64,000 nucleotides of DNA, taken from Xanthomonas arboricola pv. juglandis. GTDB lineage: Bacteria > Pseudomonadota > Gammaproteobacteria > Xanthomonadales > Xanthomonadaceae. How positions within the stretch are numbered: the stretch's first letter is position 1; every line of letters begins with the position of its first letter. The position numbers and the translations under genes were made by a program. The notes below the pieces were generated by a model. It was not told where the DNA came from. It ran no database searches and worked only from the letters and a program-made list of their open reading frames with translations. Where the stretch lies: assembly GCF_001013475.1 (NCBI RefSeq), contig NZ_JZEF01000003.1, positions 310,001 to 374,000 on the forward strand. Direction: 5' to 3'. Below, piece after piece: positions 1-7,717 of this stretch.

Positions 1-333
1 GGCAAGATCATTCGTCGCGAAATTCCGGCCAACATCGTCTATGAAGACGACGAGGTGCTGGGCTTTCAGGACATCGCACCGCAGGCGCCGGTGCATGTGC
101 TGTTCATTCCCAAGCAGCATGCCATTCCCACGCTGGACGACGTGCCGCCGGAGCAGGCGTTGTTGGTGGGCAGGCTCGCACTCGCTGCAGCGTCGTATGC
201 ACGGGAGCAGGGGCTGGCACAGGACGGCTATCGCATCGTGATGAACTGCCGCGAGCATGCCGGCCAGACAGTGTTCCATATCCATCTGCATCTGCTGGCC
301 GGTGCGCCGCTGGGACGGTTCGGCACGCCCTGA
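1..333 (+). CDS. HIT family protein (histidine triad nucleotide-binding), 5' end cut by window
   Basis: The reading frame is open from base 1 and ends at a TGA at 331-333, so the first few codons lie outside the window. The visible 110 residues begin GKIIRREIPANIVYEDDEVL, the usual start of bacterial HinT-like proteins just after the initiator. The C-terminal part carries the histidine triad HIHLHLLAG, where the three alternating histidines bind the alpha-phosphate and perform nucleoside phosphoramidate hydrolysis. Length and motif spacing fit a small cytosolic HinT-like purine nucleoside phosphoramidase. The gene is followed by a strong hairpin terminator and faces the minus-strand slp gene. 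The family is clear; the physiological substrate is not known from sequence. Confidence 0.93.
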   Translation, partial: GKIIRREIPANIVYEDDEVLGFQDIAPQAPVHVLFIPKQHAIPTLDDVPPEQALLVGRLALAAASYAREQGLAQDGYRIVMNCREHAGQTVFHIHLHLLAGAPLGRFGTP

Positions 334-389
334 CCTGGTTGCTTGATCGAGCGCGTCAGCGCCTGTTTGAGCCGCCGTATCGCATAAAC

Positions 390-420
390 AAAAACGCCGC
401 TCCCTGCGAGCGGCGTTTTT
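390..420. terminator. Rho-independent terminator between convergent genes
   Basis: AACGCCGCT and AGCGGCGTT form a 9-bp GC-rich stem around the loop CCCTGCG, with A residues on the left and a T run on the right. Because both sides have the right tract, it can end the HIT transcript (+) and the slp operon (-). Confidence 0.85.
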
Positions 421-444
421 GCGTGTCACTGACTCAGCGGTCGA

Positions 445-978
445 TTACCACCAGCCGCGGCCCCAGCCCCAGCCACCGCCCCAGCGCGGACCCCACGGGT
501 CGCCCCACGGGCCGTACGGATAGGCCGGCACCACATCCACCTCGCGCACGACCGGCCATAGGTAGACCACGTCGGCATTCACCTTGGGCAACTTGTAGTC
601 GTACTCGCCGATCTTGGTGGTTTCGTAGCCTTCGATCTTGCCGATGAAGGTCACTTCGCGGCCGGGCTCGAACACGGCCGGGTCGTAGAAGCCCGAGCGG
701 CAAGTCAGGAAGCGGCCATCGCTGGCGTCCACGGCGTTGCGGTCCGGACGGCCACTGGCATTGAGCGGACGCGAGATCAGCTCGAAACAGGTCTGGCCCT
801 GCCCGGGCTTGGTCTGGATGATCTTGCCGCCCCAGCGCACCGACGTGCCGACCTGGGCGCTGGCGGTGGAATCGCTCGGACTGACCGTAGGGAACTGACC
901 CTGCAGCGGCTTGGGCGCGGTGGCGCAGGCGGCGAGCCCGAGCGCGGCGACAATGGGAAGAAGAAAGCGGGTACTCAT
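445..978 (-). CDS. Slp family outer-membrane lipoprotein
   Basis: The 177-residue product starts with a lipoprotein signal peptide: MSTRF, a hydrophobic core and the lipobox LAAC, with Cys18 as the expected lipidated residue. The body (VGTSVRWGGKI, then FLTCRSGFYDPAVFEPGREV and a VTFIGKIEGYE-like segment) resembles the Slp/YeaY family of starvation-inducible outer-membrane lipoproteins. The C-terminus is unusual: after about residue 148 it becomes a Pro/Tyr-rich then Gly/Trp/Arg-rich tail (PYGPWGDPWGPRWGG and on to GRGWW). Its ATG overlaps the stop of the upstream transglutaminase gene by four bases (ATGA), so it is co-translated as the last gene of the moxR operon. The molecular role of Slp proteins is not established. 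Confidence 0.85.
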   Translation of the reverse strand: MSTRFLLPIVAALGLAACATAPKPLQGQFPTVSPSDSTASAQVGTSVRWGGKIIQTKPGQGQTCFELISRPLNASGRPDRNAVDASDGRFLTCRSGFYDPAVFEPGREVTFIGKIEGYETTKIGEYDYKLPKVNADVVYLWPVVREVDVVPAYPYGPWGDPWGPRWGGGWGWGRGWW

Positions 979-2927
979 GAGGAAGCTCCGGTTCGCGGGC
1001 GATGCTGCTGCAGATCTTTGAGGAGTGAGGCGCTGTCCGAATCAGCGCCAGCGTAGCGCGCGGCAGCGAAACGTTGGCTGAGTGCCAACAATGCCGGATT
1101 CGGGTGTGAACGGGCGACACGTTGCGCCCAGGCGATGGCCGGTTCGTGCGGTTCGCGGGCCAGGCCGAGCTTGTCGTAGCGGCGGCCCAGGCGATGCCAG
1201 GCGCGCAGCAGCGGGTCGCGTTCACGCTCGCCGCGCGCCAGCAGCCAACCCATCCACGCCAGCGCGCTGACCGCAAACACGCCGAAGATGGCGGCCAGCT
1301 GTGAGCTGTCCAGGCGATCGATGCCGAAGGGTTGCAGCAGCCGCTGCTGGCGGTCGGCATCGAAGGACAGCACCAGATCGTTCCAGCCGCGGCGCAGCAG
1401 GTCGCTGACCTGGCCCAGGCTGGCCCACATGCCGAGCTGGGCAAAATTGTTGCCCGCGCCGACCTGCACGCGGTCTTCCAGCGTGTCGTAGATGCGCTCC
1501 GGCGCCACCGCCGCGGTGGGGTCCACCCGCACCCAGCCGCGCCCGGCCAGCCAGACTTCGGTCCAGGCATGCGCATCCATGCGCCGCACCACCCAGTAAT
1601 TGCCGAAGCCGTTGTAGGTGCCGCCGGCATACCCGGTGACCACGCGCGCGGGGATGCCGGCCGCTCGCATCAGCACCACGAACGAAGAGCTGAAGTGCTC
1701 GCAGAACCCGGCCTTCTGCTGAAACAGGAATTCGTCGACGCTGTTGCGGCCGAGCAGGGGGGTATCCAGGGTGTAGGCGAAGTCGCGGGTGATCCACTGC
1801 AGCGCGCGCTGCACCACGGCATCGTCGTTGCTGCCGGCTTCCGCGCGCCATTGCCGTGCCAGCGCGAGCGTACGTGGATTGAAGCCCGGCGGCAGGGCGA
1901 GGGCGCGCTTGCGCAACTGGTCGGGTAGGTCGGTGTCGAAGCGTGCCGGTGGCGCCGATTGCAGCTCCCAGCGGGTCAACGCACTCAATGGCCGCTGCGC
2001 GAACAGTTCGTAGTCGGGTGACAGCTCGGCATTGGCCACCGCCTGCGTGGGCAGGTCCAGCGACACCAGCTGGCGACGATCGGTGGGCTCGTAGTCCAGG
2101 CGATAGCGATAGCGCTGCGGCCCGGCGGTGACCGAGGCGGGTTGGCCGCGGCCGGTCCAGCGCGCGCGCTGCCAGGTCCGGCCATCGAAGTCCCACATCA
2201 CCGGCCCGCGCCAGTAGCGTTGCTGCGGCGGTGGCGCGTTGCCGGTGAACTGCACGCGCAGCGCCGGGCTGTCGTCGGCCATCAGGTCGATCCATTCGCC
2301 CGGCGACATGTTGTCCGACAGGCCCGGCCGCGACAGCGCGCGCTCGGGCACGCCCCACAGCGGCGAGCTCAGACGCGGCAGCAGCCAGAACGTGGCCAGG
2401 GCCAGCGGCACGCCGATGGCGACCAGCTTGCCGATGCCGCGCAACTGCATCCGCAGCGCAGGCGTGGCGGTACGGTGTTCCTCGTCGGCCAGCCGCTGCA
2501 TGCTCAGCAGCGCGCTCACTACCGCCAGCAGCGCCAGCCCCATCGTCGCCGGCCCCTGGTCGAGCAGAAACGCCGCAAACGGGGCGAACAACGCAAAGCC
2601 GAGCAGGCTGCGCGCATCGCGCAAGGTGCGCAGCTCGGAGGCCTTGATCGCCAGCATCGCGGCCAGCACCGCGCAGCCGGTGTCGCGGCCGAAGCGCATG
2701 CCGATCTGCCAGTACACCGCGCCCAGCATCGCCACCACCAGCAACAGCCGCACCGGTGCCATCACGGTGCCGCGCCAGCTCAGCACGCCGACCAGCACGG
2801 CGGCCACGGCAACGGTGCCGGCGAGCAGGCCGGGCAGCTGCAACAGCAACGGCGCCAGTGCCAGCCAGCTGGTGACCAGCACCCAGGCGCGGCTGGCCTG
2901 GGTGATCGGGACGGACGGCTCAGTCAT
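975..2927 (-). CDS. tgpA: TgpA-like membrane transglutaminase (DUF3488 / transglutaminase-core)
   Basis: Expected product 650 residues, ATG at 2927 (MTEPSVPITQ), overlapping the end of the DUF58 gene. Residues about 12-190 hold a cluster of hydrophobic segments (the DUF3488 membrane domain), followed by a periplasmic transglutaminase-like domain. The catalytic triad is visible: Cys409 in AGFCEHFSSSF, His453 in MDAHAWTEVW and Asp469 in VRVDPTAAV. Another membrane segment near residue 560 precedes a DUF4129-like cytosolic tail. The order moxR-DUF58-tgpA is the standard neighbourhood of this family, named after Pseudomonas aeruginosa TgpA, a viability-associated protein. The natural substrate is unknown; envelope protein cross-linking or proteolysis is an inference from the fold. 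Confidence 0.9.
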   Translation of the reverse strand: MTEPSVPITQASRAWVLVTSWLALAPLLLQLPGLLAGTVAVAAVLVGVLSWRGTVMAPVRLLLVVAMLGAVYWQIGMRFGRDTGCAVLAAMLAIKASELRTLRDARSLLGFALFAPFAAFLLDQGPATMGLALLAVVSALLSMQRLADEEHRTATPALRMQLRGIGKLVAIGVPLALATFWLLPRLSSPLWGVPERALSRPGLSDNMSPGEWIDLMADDSPALRVQFTGNAPPPQQRYWRGPVMWDFDGRTWQRARWTGRGQPASVTAGPQRYRYRLDYEPTDRRQLVSLDLPTQAVANAELSPDYELFAQRPLSALTRWELQSAPPARFDTDLPDQLRKRALALPPGFNPRTLALARQWRAEAGSNDDAVVQRALQWITRDFAYTLDTPLLGRNSVDEFLFQQKAGFCEHFSSSFVVLMRAAGIPARVVTGYAGGTYNGFGNYWVVRRMDAHAWTEVWLAGRGWVRVDPTAAVAPERIYDTLEDRVQVGAGNNFAQLGMWASLGQVSDLLRRGWNDLVLSFDADRQQRLLQPFGIDRLDSSQLAAIFGVFAVSALAWMGWLLARGERERDPLLRAWHRLGRRYDKLGLAREPHEPAIAWAQRVARSHPNPALLALSQRFAAARYAGADSDSASLLKDLQQHRPRTGASS

Positions 2928-3876
2928 GGGGAAGCAGGGCCAGGGCGCGCAGACACAGGTGATGGTGGGCCGGACCTTGCGCAGGCCCAAGCGGCGGTTG
3001 GCCTGGCAACAACAAGCGGTAGCGCCGCCCGTCGCGCTCGGCCAGGTTGACCCAGCGGGCAAGCCGCGCGATGCGGCGCTCGTACGGCAGCGCATTGAGC
3101 GTGCGCCAGTCCAGCGTGACTTCGATGCCCAGCGGCTGCTCGTACTCGCGCACCAGCAGGCTGTCGCGGCGTGCCGAGTGCTTCCAGGAAATCGTGCGTG
3201 GCGCATCGCCGGCGCGATACGGGCGCAGTTGGTGCAGCTCCTCGCCTTGCGGGTGCAGGCGGGTCTGGTTGGGCGAACCGGCGCCCTCGGGCAATGCCGG
3301 CCCTTGTTCCTCGGGCCTGGGATAGGCCAGCAGCGGTGTCTCCGGCCAGACCCACGACCAGGCGCGCACCAGCCCCAGCGGCTGGGTGCTGGACAGGCGG
3401 ATGCGTTCGATGTCCTGCCAGCCGCGCCGTTCGGTGGGCACCGCCAGGTCGACCTCGGCCATGTCGTGCTCGAGCAACGCACAGAAGCCGCTGCTGTCCA
3501 GGTGATCCAGGCGCAGCCCACGCCGTGCGCGGCTGTCGCGACGTGCCAGCGACACCCGCATGCGCAACGGTTCGCCGGCGACCACCGGTTCGGCCGACAC
3601 CGCCTCGACGCGCAGTGCCGACAACTGCAGGTGCGCCATGATGCTGCTGGCAATCCCGGCAGTGGCCAGCAACAGCGCCAGCAGCAGGGCCGGGTTGTTG
3701 TTGTAGTTCAATGCGCCCAGCAGCATCGCCAGCAGCAAGGCGGTGACGAACAGCCCGAAGCGCGTCGGCAGCACGTAGATGCGCCGCCGATCCAGCACGA
3801 TCGGCAAGGCCTCCGCGCCCCGCGGGCGTGCCAGCAGGCTGAGTCGGCGGCCAATGCCGCGCACGTGCGCACGCAC
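2920..3876 (-). CDS. DUF58 domain protein
   Basis: About 318 residues from a likely GTG at 3876 (another GTG at 3864 is possible and has an AGGTG upstream). Two hydrophobic segments near the N-terminus (LFVTALLLAMLLGAL and ALLLALLLATAGIA) anchor it in the inner membrane. The rest contains the DUF58 hallmark EGEELHQLRPYRAGDAPRTI-like block (here RPYRAGDAPRTISWKHSARR), found in proteins with a von Willebrand A-like fold encoded beside MoxR ATPases. The gene begins five bases after the moxR stop and overlaps tgpA by eight bases, so the three are one transcriptional unit. A role as client or partner of the MoxR chaperone is the accepted guess for the family. Confidence 0.88.
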   Translation of the reverse strand: MRAHVRGIGRRLSLLARPRGAEALPIVLDRRRIYVLPTRFGLFVTALLLAMLLGALNYNNNPALLLALLLATAGIASSIMAHLQLSALRVEAVSAEPVVAGEPLRMRVSLARRDSRARRGLRLDHLDSSGFCALLEHDMAEVDLAVPTERRGWQDIERIRLSSTQPLGLVRAWSWVWPETPLLAYPRPEEQGPALPEGAGSPNQTRLHPQGEELHQLRPYRAGDAPRTISWKHSARRDSLLVREYEQPLGIEVTLDWRTLNALPYERRIARLARWVNLAERDGRRYRLLLPGQPPLGPAQGPAHHHLCLRALALLPHD

Positions 3877-3881
3877 CTGGG

Positions 3882-4835
3882 TCAGTCCACCGGCACGCTG
3901 TGCAGCAGCGCCTTGGCCAATGCCGGCCCGGACGAGGATTCGGCCTCCGGCACCAGCCGGTGCCCGGCCACCGCCACGAACAACGCCTGCACGTCTTCCG
4001 GCAGCACGTGCTCGCGGCCGAGCAGCAGCGCGTAGGCCTTGGCCGCGCGCAGCAGCGCGATGCCGGCACGCGGCGACAGCCCCACGCGCACTCCTGCGTG
4101 CTGGCGGCTGCGCAGCAGCAAGGCCTGCACATAGCCGATCAGCGCATCGCTGGTATGGATCTGGCCCACCACCGTGCGCAGTGCCACCACGTCGGCGTCG
4201 CTGAGCTGGGGTGCGGCCTGGGCGATCAGCTCGCGCCGATCCACGCCCGACAGCAACGCGCGCTCGGCGTCGGCGCTGGGGTAGCCCAGGCTGAGCCGCA
4301 GCAGGAAGCGATCCAGTTGCGAATCCGGTAGCGGAAAGGTGCCGGACAGATCGACCGGGTTCTGCGTGGCGATCACGAAGAACGGCTCCGGCAACGCATG
4401 GGTGACGCCGTCGAGCGTGACCTGCTGTTCGGCCATGGCCTCCAGCAGCGAGCTTTGCGTACGCGGCGGGGCGCGATTGATTTCGTCGGCCAGCAGCACG
4501 TTGGTGAACACCGGGCCGGGATGGAACTGGAACTGGCGCGAGGCGGCGTCGTAGACCGACACGCCCAGCACGTCTGCCGGCAGTAGGTCGGAGGTGAACT
4601 GCACGCGCTGGAAGCCCAGCCCCAGGCTGGAGGCCATTGCGTGGGCGAGGGTGGTCTTGCCCAGGCCGGGCAGGTCTTCGATCAGCAGATGTCCGCCGGA
4701 CAGCAGTGCCACGAACGCCAGGCGCACTTCCTGCGCCTTGCCCAGCAGCAGTGAATTGACCTGGTCTTGTGCGCGCCGCAGCGATTGGCGCAGCGCATCG
4801 GTTAGCATTTCCGTGGAACGCAGCGGTGTCGACAT
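3882..4835 (-). CDS. MoxR family AAA+ ATPase
   Basis: 317 residues from ATG 4835. Walker A is EDLPGLGKTT at about residues 53-62, Walker B is LLADEINRAPP from about 114, and the sensor region IATQNPVDLSGTFPLPDSQLDRF is typical of MoxR proteins. It should act as a cytosolic ATP-dependent chaperone that matures or inserts cofactors into VWA-type partners; the adjacent DUF58 protein is the likely partner. It is the first gene of the minus-strand operon. The ATG lies only 24 bases from the divergent start at 4860, so the promoters of the two units must overlap coding sequence. Confidence 0.93.
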   Translation of the reverse strand: MSTPLRSTEMLTDALRQSLRRAQDQVNSLLLGKAQEVRLAFVALLSGGHLLIEDLPGLGKTTLAHAMASSLGLGFQRVQFTSDLLPADVLGVSVYDAASRQFQFHPGPVFTNVLLADEINRAPPRTQSSLLEAMAEQQVTLDGVTHALPEPFFVIATQNPVDLSGTFPLPDSQLDRFLLRLSLGYPSADAERALLSGVDRRELIAQAAPQLSDADVVALRTVVGQIHTSDALIGYVQALLLRSRQHAGVRVGLSPRAGIALLRAAKAYALLLGREHVLPEDVQALFVAVAGHRLVPEAESSSGPALAKALLHSVPVD

Positions 4836-4859
4836 CACAATTCCGTAGGTGGAAGAAGA

Positions 4860-6713
4860 GTGCACAGGGCAATGCAAGGGGACCAACGCGCACATCGCAC
4901 CTTCGTGATCCTGTGGACACTGGCGACGGCCGTCAAGCTGTTGATCGCCGCGCGGCTGCCGCTGTTCGTCGACGAGGCGTTCTACTGGCAGGAAGGCCAG
5001 CATCTGGCCGCCGCGTATTCGGATCTGCCGGGCATGACCGCCTGGCTGGCGCGGCTGGGCGTGGAACTGGGCGGGCATCATCTGCTGGCGCTGCGCCTGC
5101 CGTTTCTGGCCATTGCCGCGCTGATTCCCTGGTTGATCGCGCATATCGCCACGCGCTGGTTCGGCTCCACGCTGGGCTGGCAGGCCGGCAGCCTGACCCT
5201 GCTGATGCCGTTGTCGGCCACGCTCGGCATCCTGGCGGTGCCGGATGTGCCGATGGCGCTGGCGGCGGTGCTGTGCATGGATGCCGGCGCGCGGCTGCTG
5301 CGCGAGGTCGATGCCACCAGTGCGCTCGAGCTCGCCATCGGCCTGGTGATCGGCGCGCTCAGTCATTACCGCTTTGCCGGGGTGATCGGGGTGGGCTGCA
5401 TCGCGCTGCTGTGCATTCCGCAGGGGCGCGCGGTCATGCGCGACCCGCGCATCTGGATGGCGCTGACGGTGGGCGCGGTGAGCTGGCTGCCGCTGTTGTT
5501 CTGGAATACCGAGCATGACGAGGCCGGGCTGCGCTTCCAGCTGGTCGACCGGCATCCCTGGCGCTTTCAGATCACCGGGCTGTGGTTCTTGCTGATACAG
5601 GCGGTGCTGGTGACCCCGCTGCTGGCCTGGGCGATGCTCAAGGTCGGCCTGGCCGGCACGCGCGCCGGTGGCGGTTCGCGTGCGCAGTGGCGGTATTTCG
5701 GCCTGCTGGGCGGGATTTCGACCGTGGCGATCTTCGTGCTCGGCTTCTTCAGCGATGCCGAGCGGATCAGCTTCCACTGGCCGCTGCCGGGCTACCTGGC
5801 CTTGCTGGTGGCGGTGCCGGTGATCCTGATGCGTTGGCCGCATACGCTGCGTCGCGCGGCCTGGGCGATTGCGCTGCTCGGCACCCTGGGTGCGTACGGC
5901 TATTACCTGGCCGTGTCGGTGCCCTCGATTCGCGCGTATGCGGCCGGCGAAAAATACTATCCGCGCAACTTTGCCGGGTGGAAGGACCTGGCGCGCGCGG
6001 TCGAGCTCCGGCTCGCGCAGATGCCGCCTGGCACGCGCGTGCTGGCGGAAAACTTCAAGGTCGGTGCCGAGCTGGGCTTTCAACTGCACGATGCCAACGT
6101 GGAAGTGCTGCGCGCGGAGTTGAACGACAAGCACGGGCGCAGTGCCCAGCTGCAGCAGTGGGGGCTGCTCAGCGATGGCACGCGCGCCGGGCCGCGGCTG
6201 CTGGTGCTCTCGCCCAGCGATCAGCGCTACCGCGACCTGTTGAAGCGCTACCACGACATCTGCGAGATGGTCGGGCCGCTGCCGCCGCCTACCGTGGTGT
6301 CCACCGATCACGGTTACCAGCGCTTCCTGCTGTTCGCGCTGCCGGCGCAACGCCAGCCCGGGCCGTGCATCGCTCCGGCGATGGCCTGGATCGACACGCC
6401 GCTGCCGGACGTGCGCGTGGCCGGGCAGGTGCAGGTGGGCGGCTGGGCATTCAAGGACGGCGTCGGGCTGTCGCAGGTGGAGCTGCTGCTGGACGGGCGC
6501 CCGGTCGCGCAGGCCGAGTACGGCACGCCACTGGATGTGCGCCCGTACTGGAAGATCTCCACCGACCCGCAGCACCCCAACGTCGGTTTCAACGCCACCT
6601 TCGACACGCATGCGCTGCCGCCGGGCACGTATTGGCTGGGACTACGCCTGCATGGCCACGACGGCAGCGTCGAGGACTGGTGGGAACAGCCCATCACCGT
6701 TTCCGCACCTTAG
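4860..6713 (+). CDS. GT39/ArnT-like membrane glycosyltransferase
   Basis: 617 residues from a GTG at 4860 preceded by GGTGGAAGA; an in-frame ATG at 4872 is the alternative. The N-terminal two thirds contains around ten hydrophobic segments, with the early acidic motif VDEAFYWQEGQHL on the first periplasmic loop, the pattern seen in PMT/ArnT-type (GT39/GT83) enzymes that use polyprenyl-phosphate sugars. The C-terminal ~120 residues form a soluble domain (GQVQVGGWAFKDGVGLSQVE) resembling a small beta-sandwich. Downstream lie a GT2 transferase and another polytopic protein, suggesting a pathway in which a cytosolic GT2 charges a lipid carrier and this enzyme uses it outside. Acceptor unknown. 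Confidence 0.8.
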   Translation: MHRAMQGDQRAHRTFVILWTLATAVKLLIAARLPLFVDEAFYWQEGQHLAAAYSDLPGMTAWLARLGVELGGHHLLALRLPFLAIAALIPWLIAHIATRWFGSTLGWQAGSLTLLMPLSATLGILAVPDVPMALAAVLCMDAGARLLREVDATSALELAIGLVIGALSHYRFAGVIGVGCIALLCIPQGRAVMRDPRIWMALTVGAVSWLPLLFWNTEHDEAGLRFQLVDRHPWRFQITGLWFLLIQAVLVTPLLAWAMLKVGLAGTRAGGGSRAQWRYFGLLGGISTVAIFVLGFFSDAERISFHWPLPGYLALLVAVPVILMRWPHTLRRAAWAIALLGTLGAYGYYLAVSVPSIRAYAAGEKYYPRNFAGWKDLARAVELRLAQMPPGTRVLAENFKVGAELGFQLHDANVEVLRAELNDKHGRSAQLQQWGLLSDGTRAGPRLLVLSPSDQRYRDLLKRYHDICEMVGPLPPPTVVSTDHGYQRFLLFALPAQRQPGPCIAPAMAWIDTPLPDVRVAGQVQVGGWAFKDGVGLSQVELLLDGRPVAQAEYGTPLDVRPYWKISTDPQHPNVGFNATFDTHALPPGTYWLGLRLHGHDGSVEDWWEQPITVSAP

Positions 6714-6721
6714 ATCACGCA

Positions 6722-7717
6722 ATGACCGACGCCATGACTGTTGTCCCTCCCGTGCCTGTGCCCGGGATCCGAATCGCCGTGCTGGTGCCCTGCCATAACG
6801 AGGCGGCGACGGTCGCCTCGGTGGTCGCTGCGTTTGCTGCTGCCTTGCCGGGCGCGGCAATCCATGTGCTGGACAACAATTCCAGCGATGCCACCGCGAC
6901 GATCGCCGCGGCGGCCGGCGCGCAGGTGTGCCGCGTGGCGCTGCAGGGCAAGGGCAATGTGGTGCGGCGTGGATTTGCCGATGTGGAAGCGGACATCTAT
7001 GTGCTGGTCGATGGCGATGCCACGTACGACGCGGCCGCCGCACCGGCGCTGGTGCGCAAGCTGATCGACGAAGGCCTGGACATGGTGGTCGGCGCGCGCC
7101 GCGATCAGCAGCAGGCCGCGTATCGACCCGGTCATCGCGTCGGCAACGTGTTGCTGACGCGGTGCGCGGGGCTGCTGTTCGGCCGCAGTTTCGACGACAT
7201 GCTGTCCGGCTATCGGGTGTTCTCGCGGCGCTACGTCAAATCCTTCGCTGCGCATGCGCAGGGATTCGAAACCGAAACCGAACTGGCCGTGCACGCATTG
7301 CAGCTGCGCATGCCGGTGGCCGAGGTCGAAACCGCCTACGGTGTGCGCCCGGAGGGCTCGCAAAGCAAGTTGAATACCTGGCGCGATGGCTGGCGCATCC
7401 TCACCACCATCGCCAAGTTATTCAAGGCCGAGCGGCCGTTGTTGTTCTTCTCCATCGGCTTTGTGCTTAGCGCCACATTGTCGATCGTGCTGGCGATTCC
7501 GTTGTTCGAAACCTATTTCCAGACCGGGCTGGTGCCGCGGTTTCCCACGGCGATCCTGTGCGTGGCGCTGATGCTGCTGGGTTTCCTGTTGCTGGCGTGC
7601 GGGCTGATCCTGGATACGGTCACGCGCGGACGCGTCGAGGCCAAGCATCTGGCGTATCTGGCCGAGCCGGGCGTCGCTACTGTTGTCGCTGCACGTGCAC
7701 CTGGAGCCGCCCGCTGA
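6722..7717 (+). CDS. Glycosyltransferase family 2 protein (DPMS/GtrB-like)
   Basis: 331 residues from ATG 6722, nine bases after the preceding gene. The GT-A fold is recognisable: IAVLVPCHNEAATVASVV at the N-terminus, LDNNSSDATATIAAAAGA, then the nucleotide-sugar/metal motif VDGDATYDA, and GYRVFSRRYVKSF with FETETEL further on. Two hydrophobic segments at the C-terminus (LFFSIGFVLSATLSIVLAI and AILCVALMLLGFLLLACGLI) anchor it to the membrane, as in dolichol/undecaprenyl-phosphate sugar synthases. Likely role: transfer of a sugar from an NDP-sugar to a polyprenyl phosphate on the cytosolic face, feeding the neighbouring GT39-like enzyme. The sugar is not predictable. Confidence 0.88.
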   Translation: MTDAMTVVPPVPVPGIRIAVLVPCHNEAATVASVVAAFAAALPGAAIHVLDNNSSDATATIAAAAGAQVCRVALQGKGNVVRRGFADVEADIYVLVDGDATYDAAAAPALVRKLIDEGLDMVVGARRDQQQAAYRPGHRVGNVLLTRCAGLLFGRSFDDMLSGYRVFSRRYVKSFAAHAQGFETETELAVHALQLRMPVAEVETAYGVRPEGSQSKLNTWRDGWRILTTIAKLFKAERPLLFFSIGFVLSATLSIVLAIPLFETYFQTGLVPRFPTAILCVALMLLGFLLLACGLILDTVTRGRVEAKHLAYLAEPGVATVVAARAPGAAR

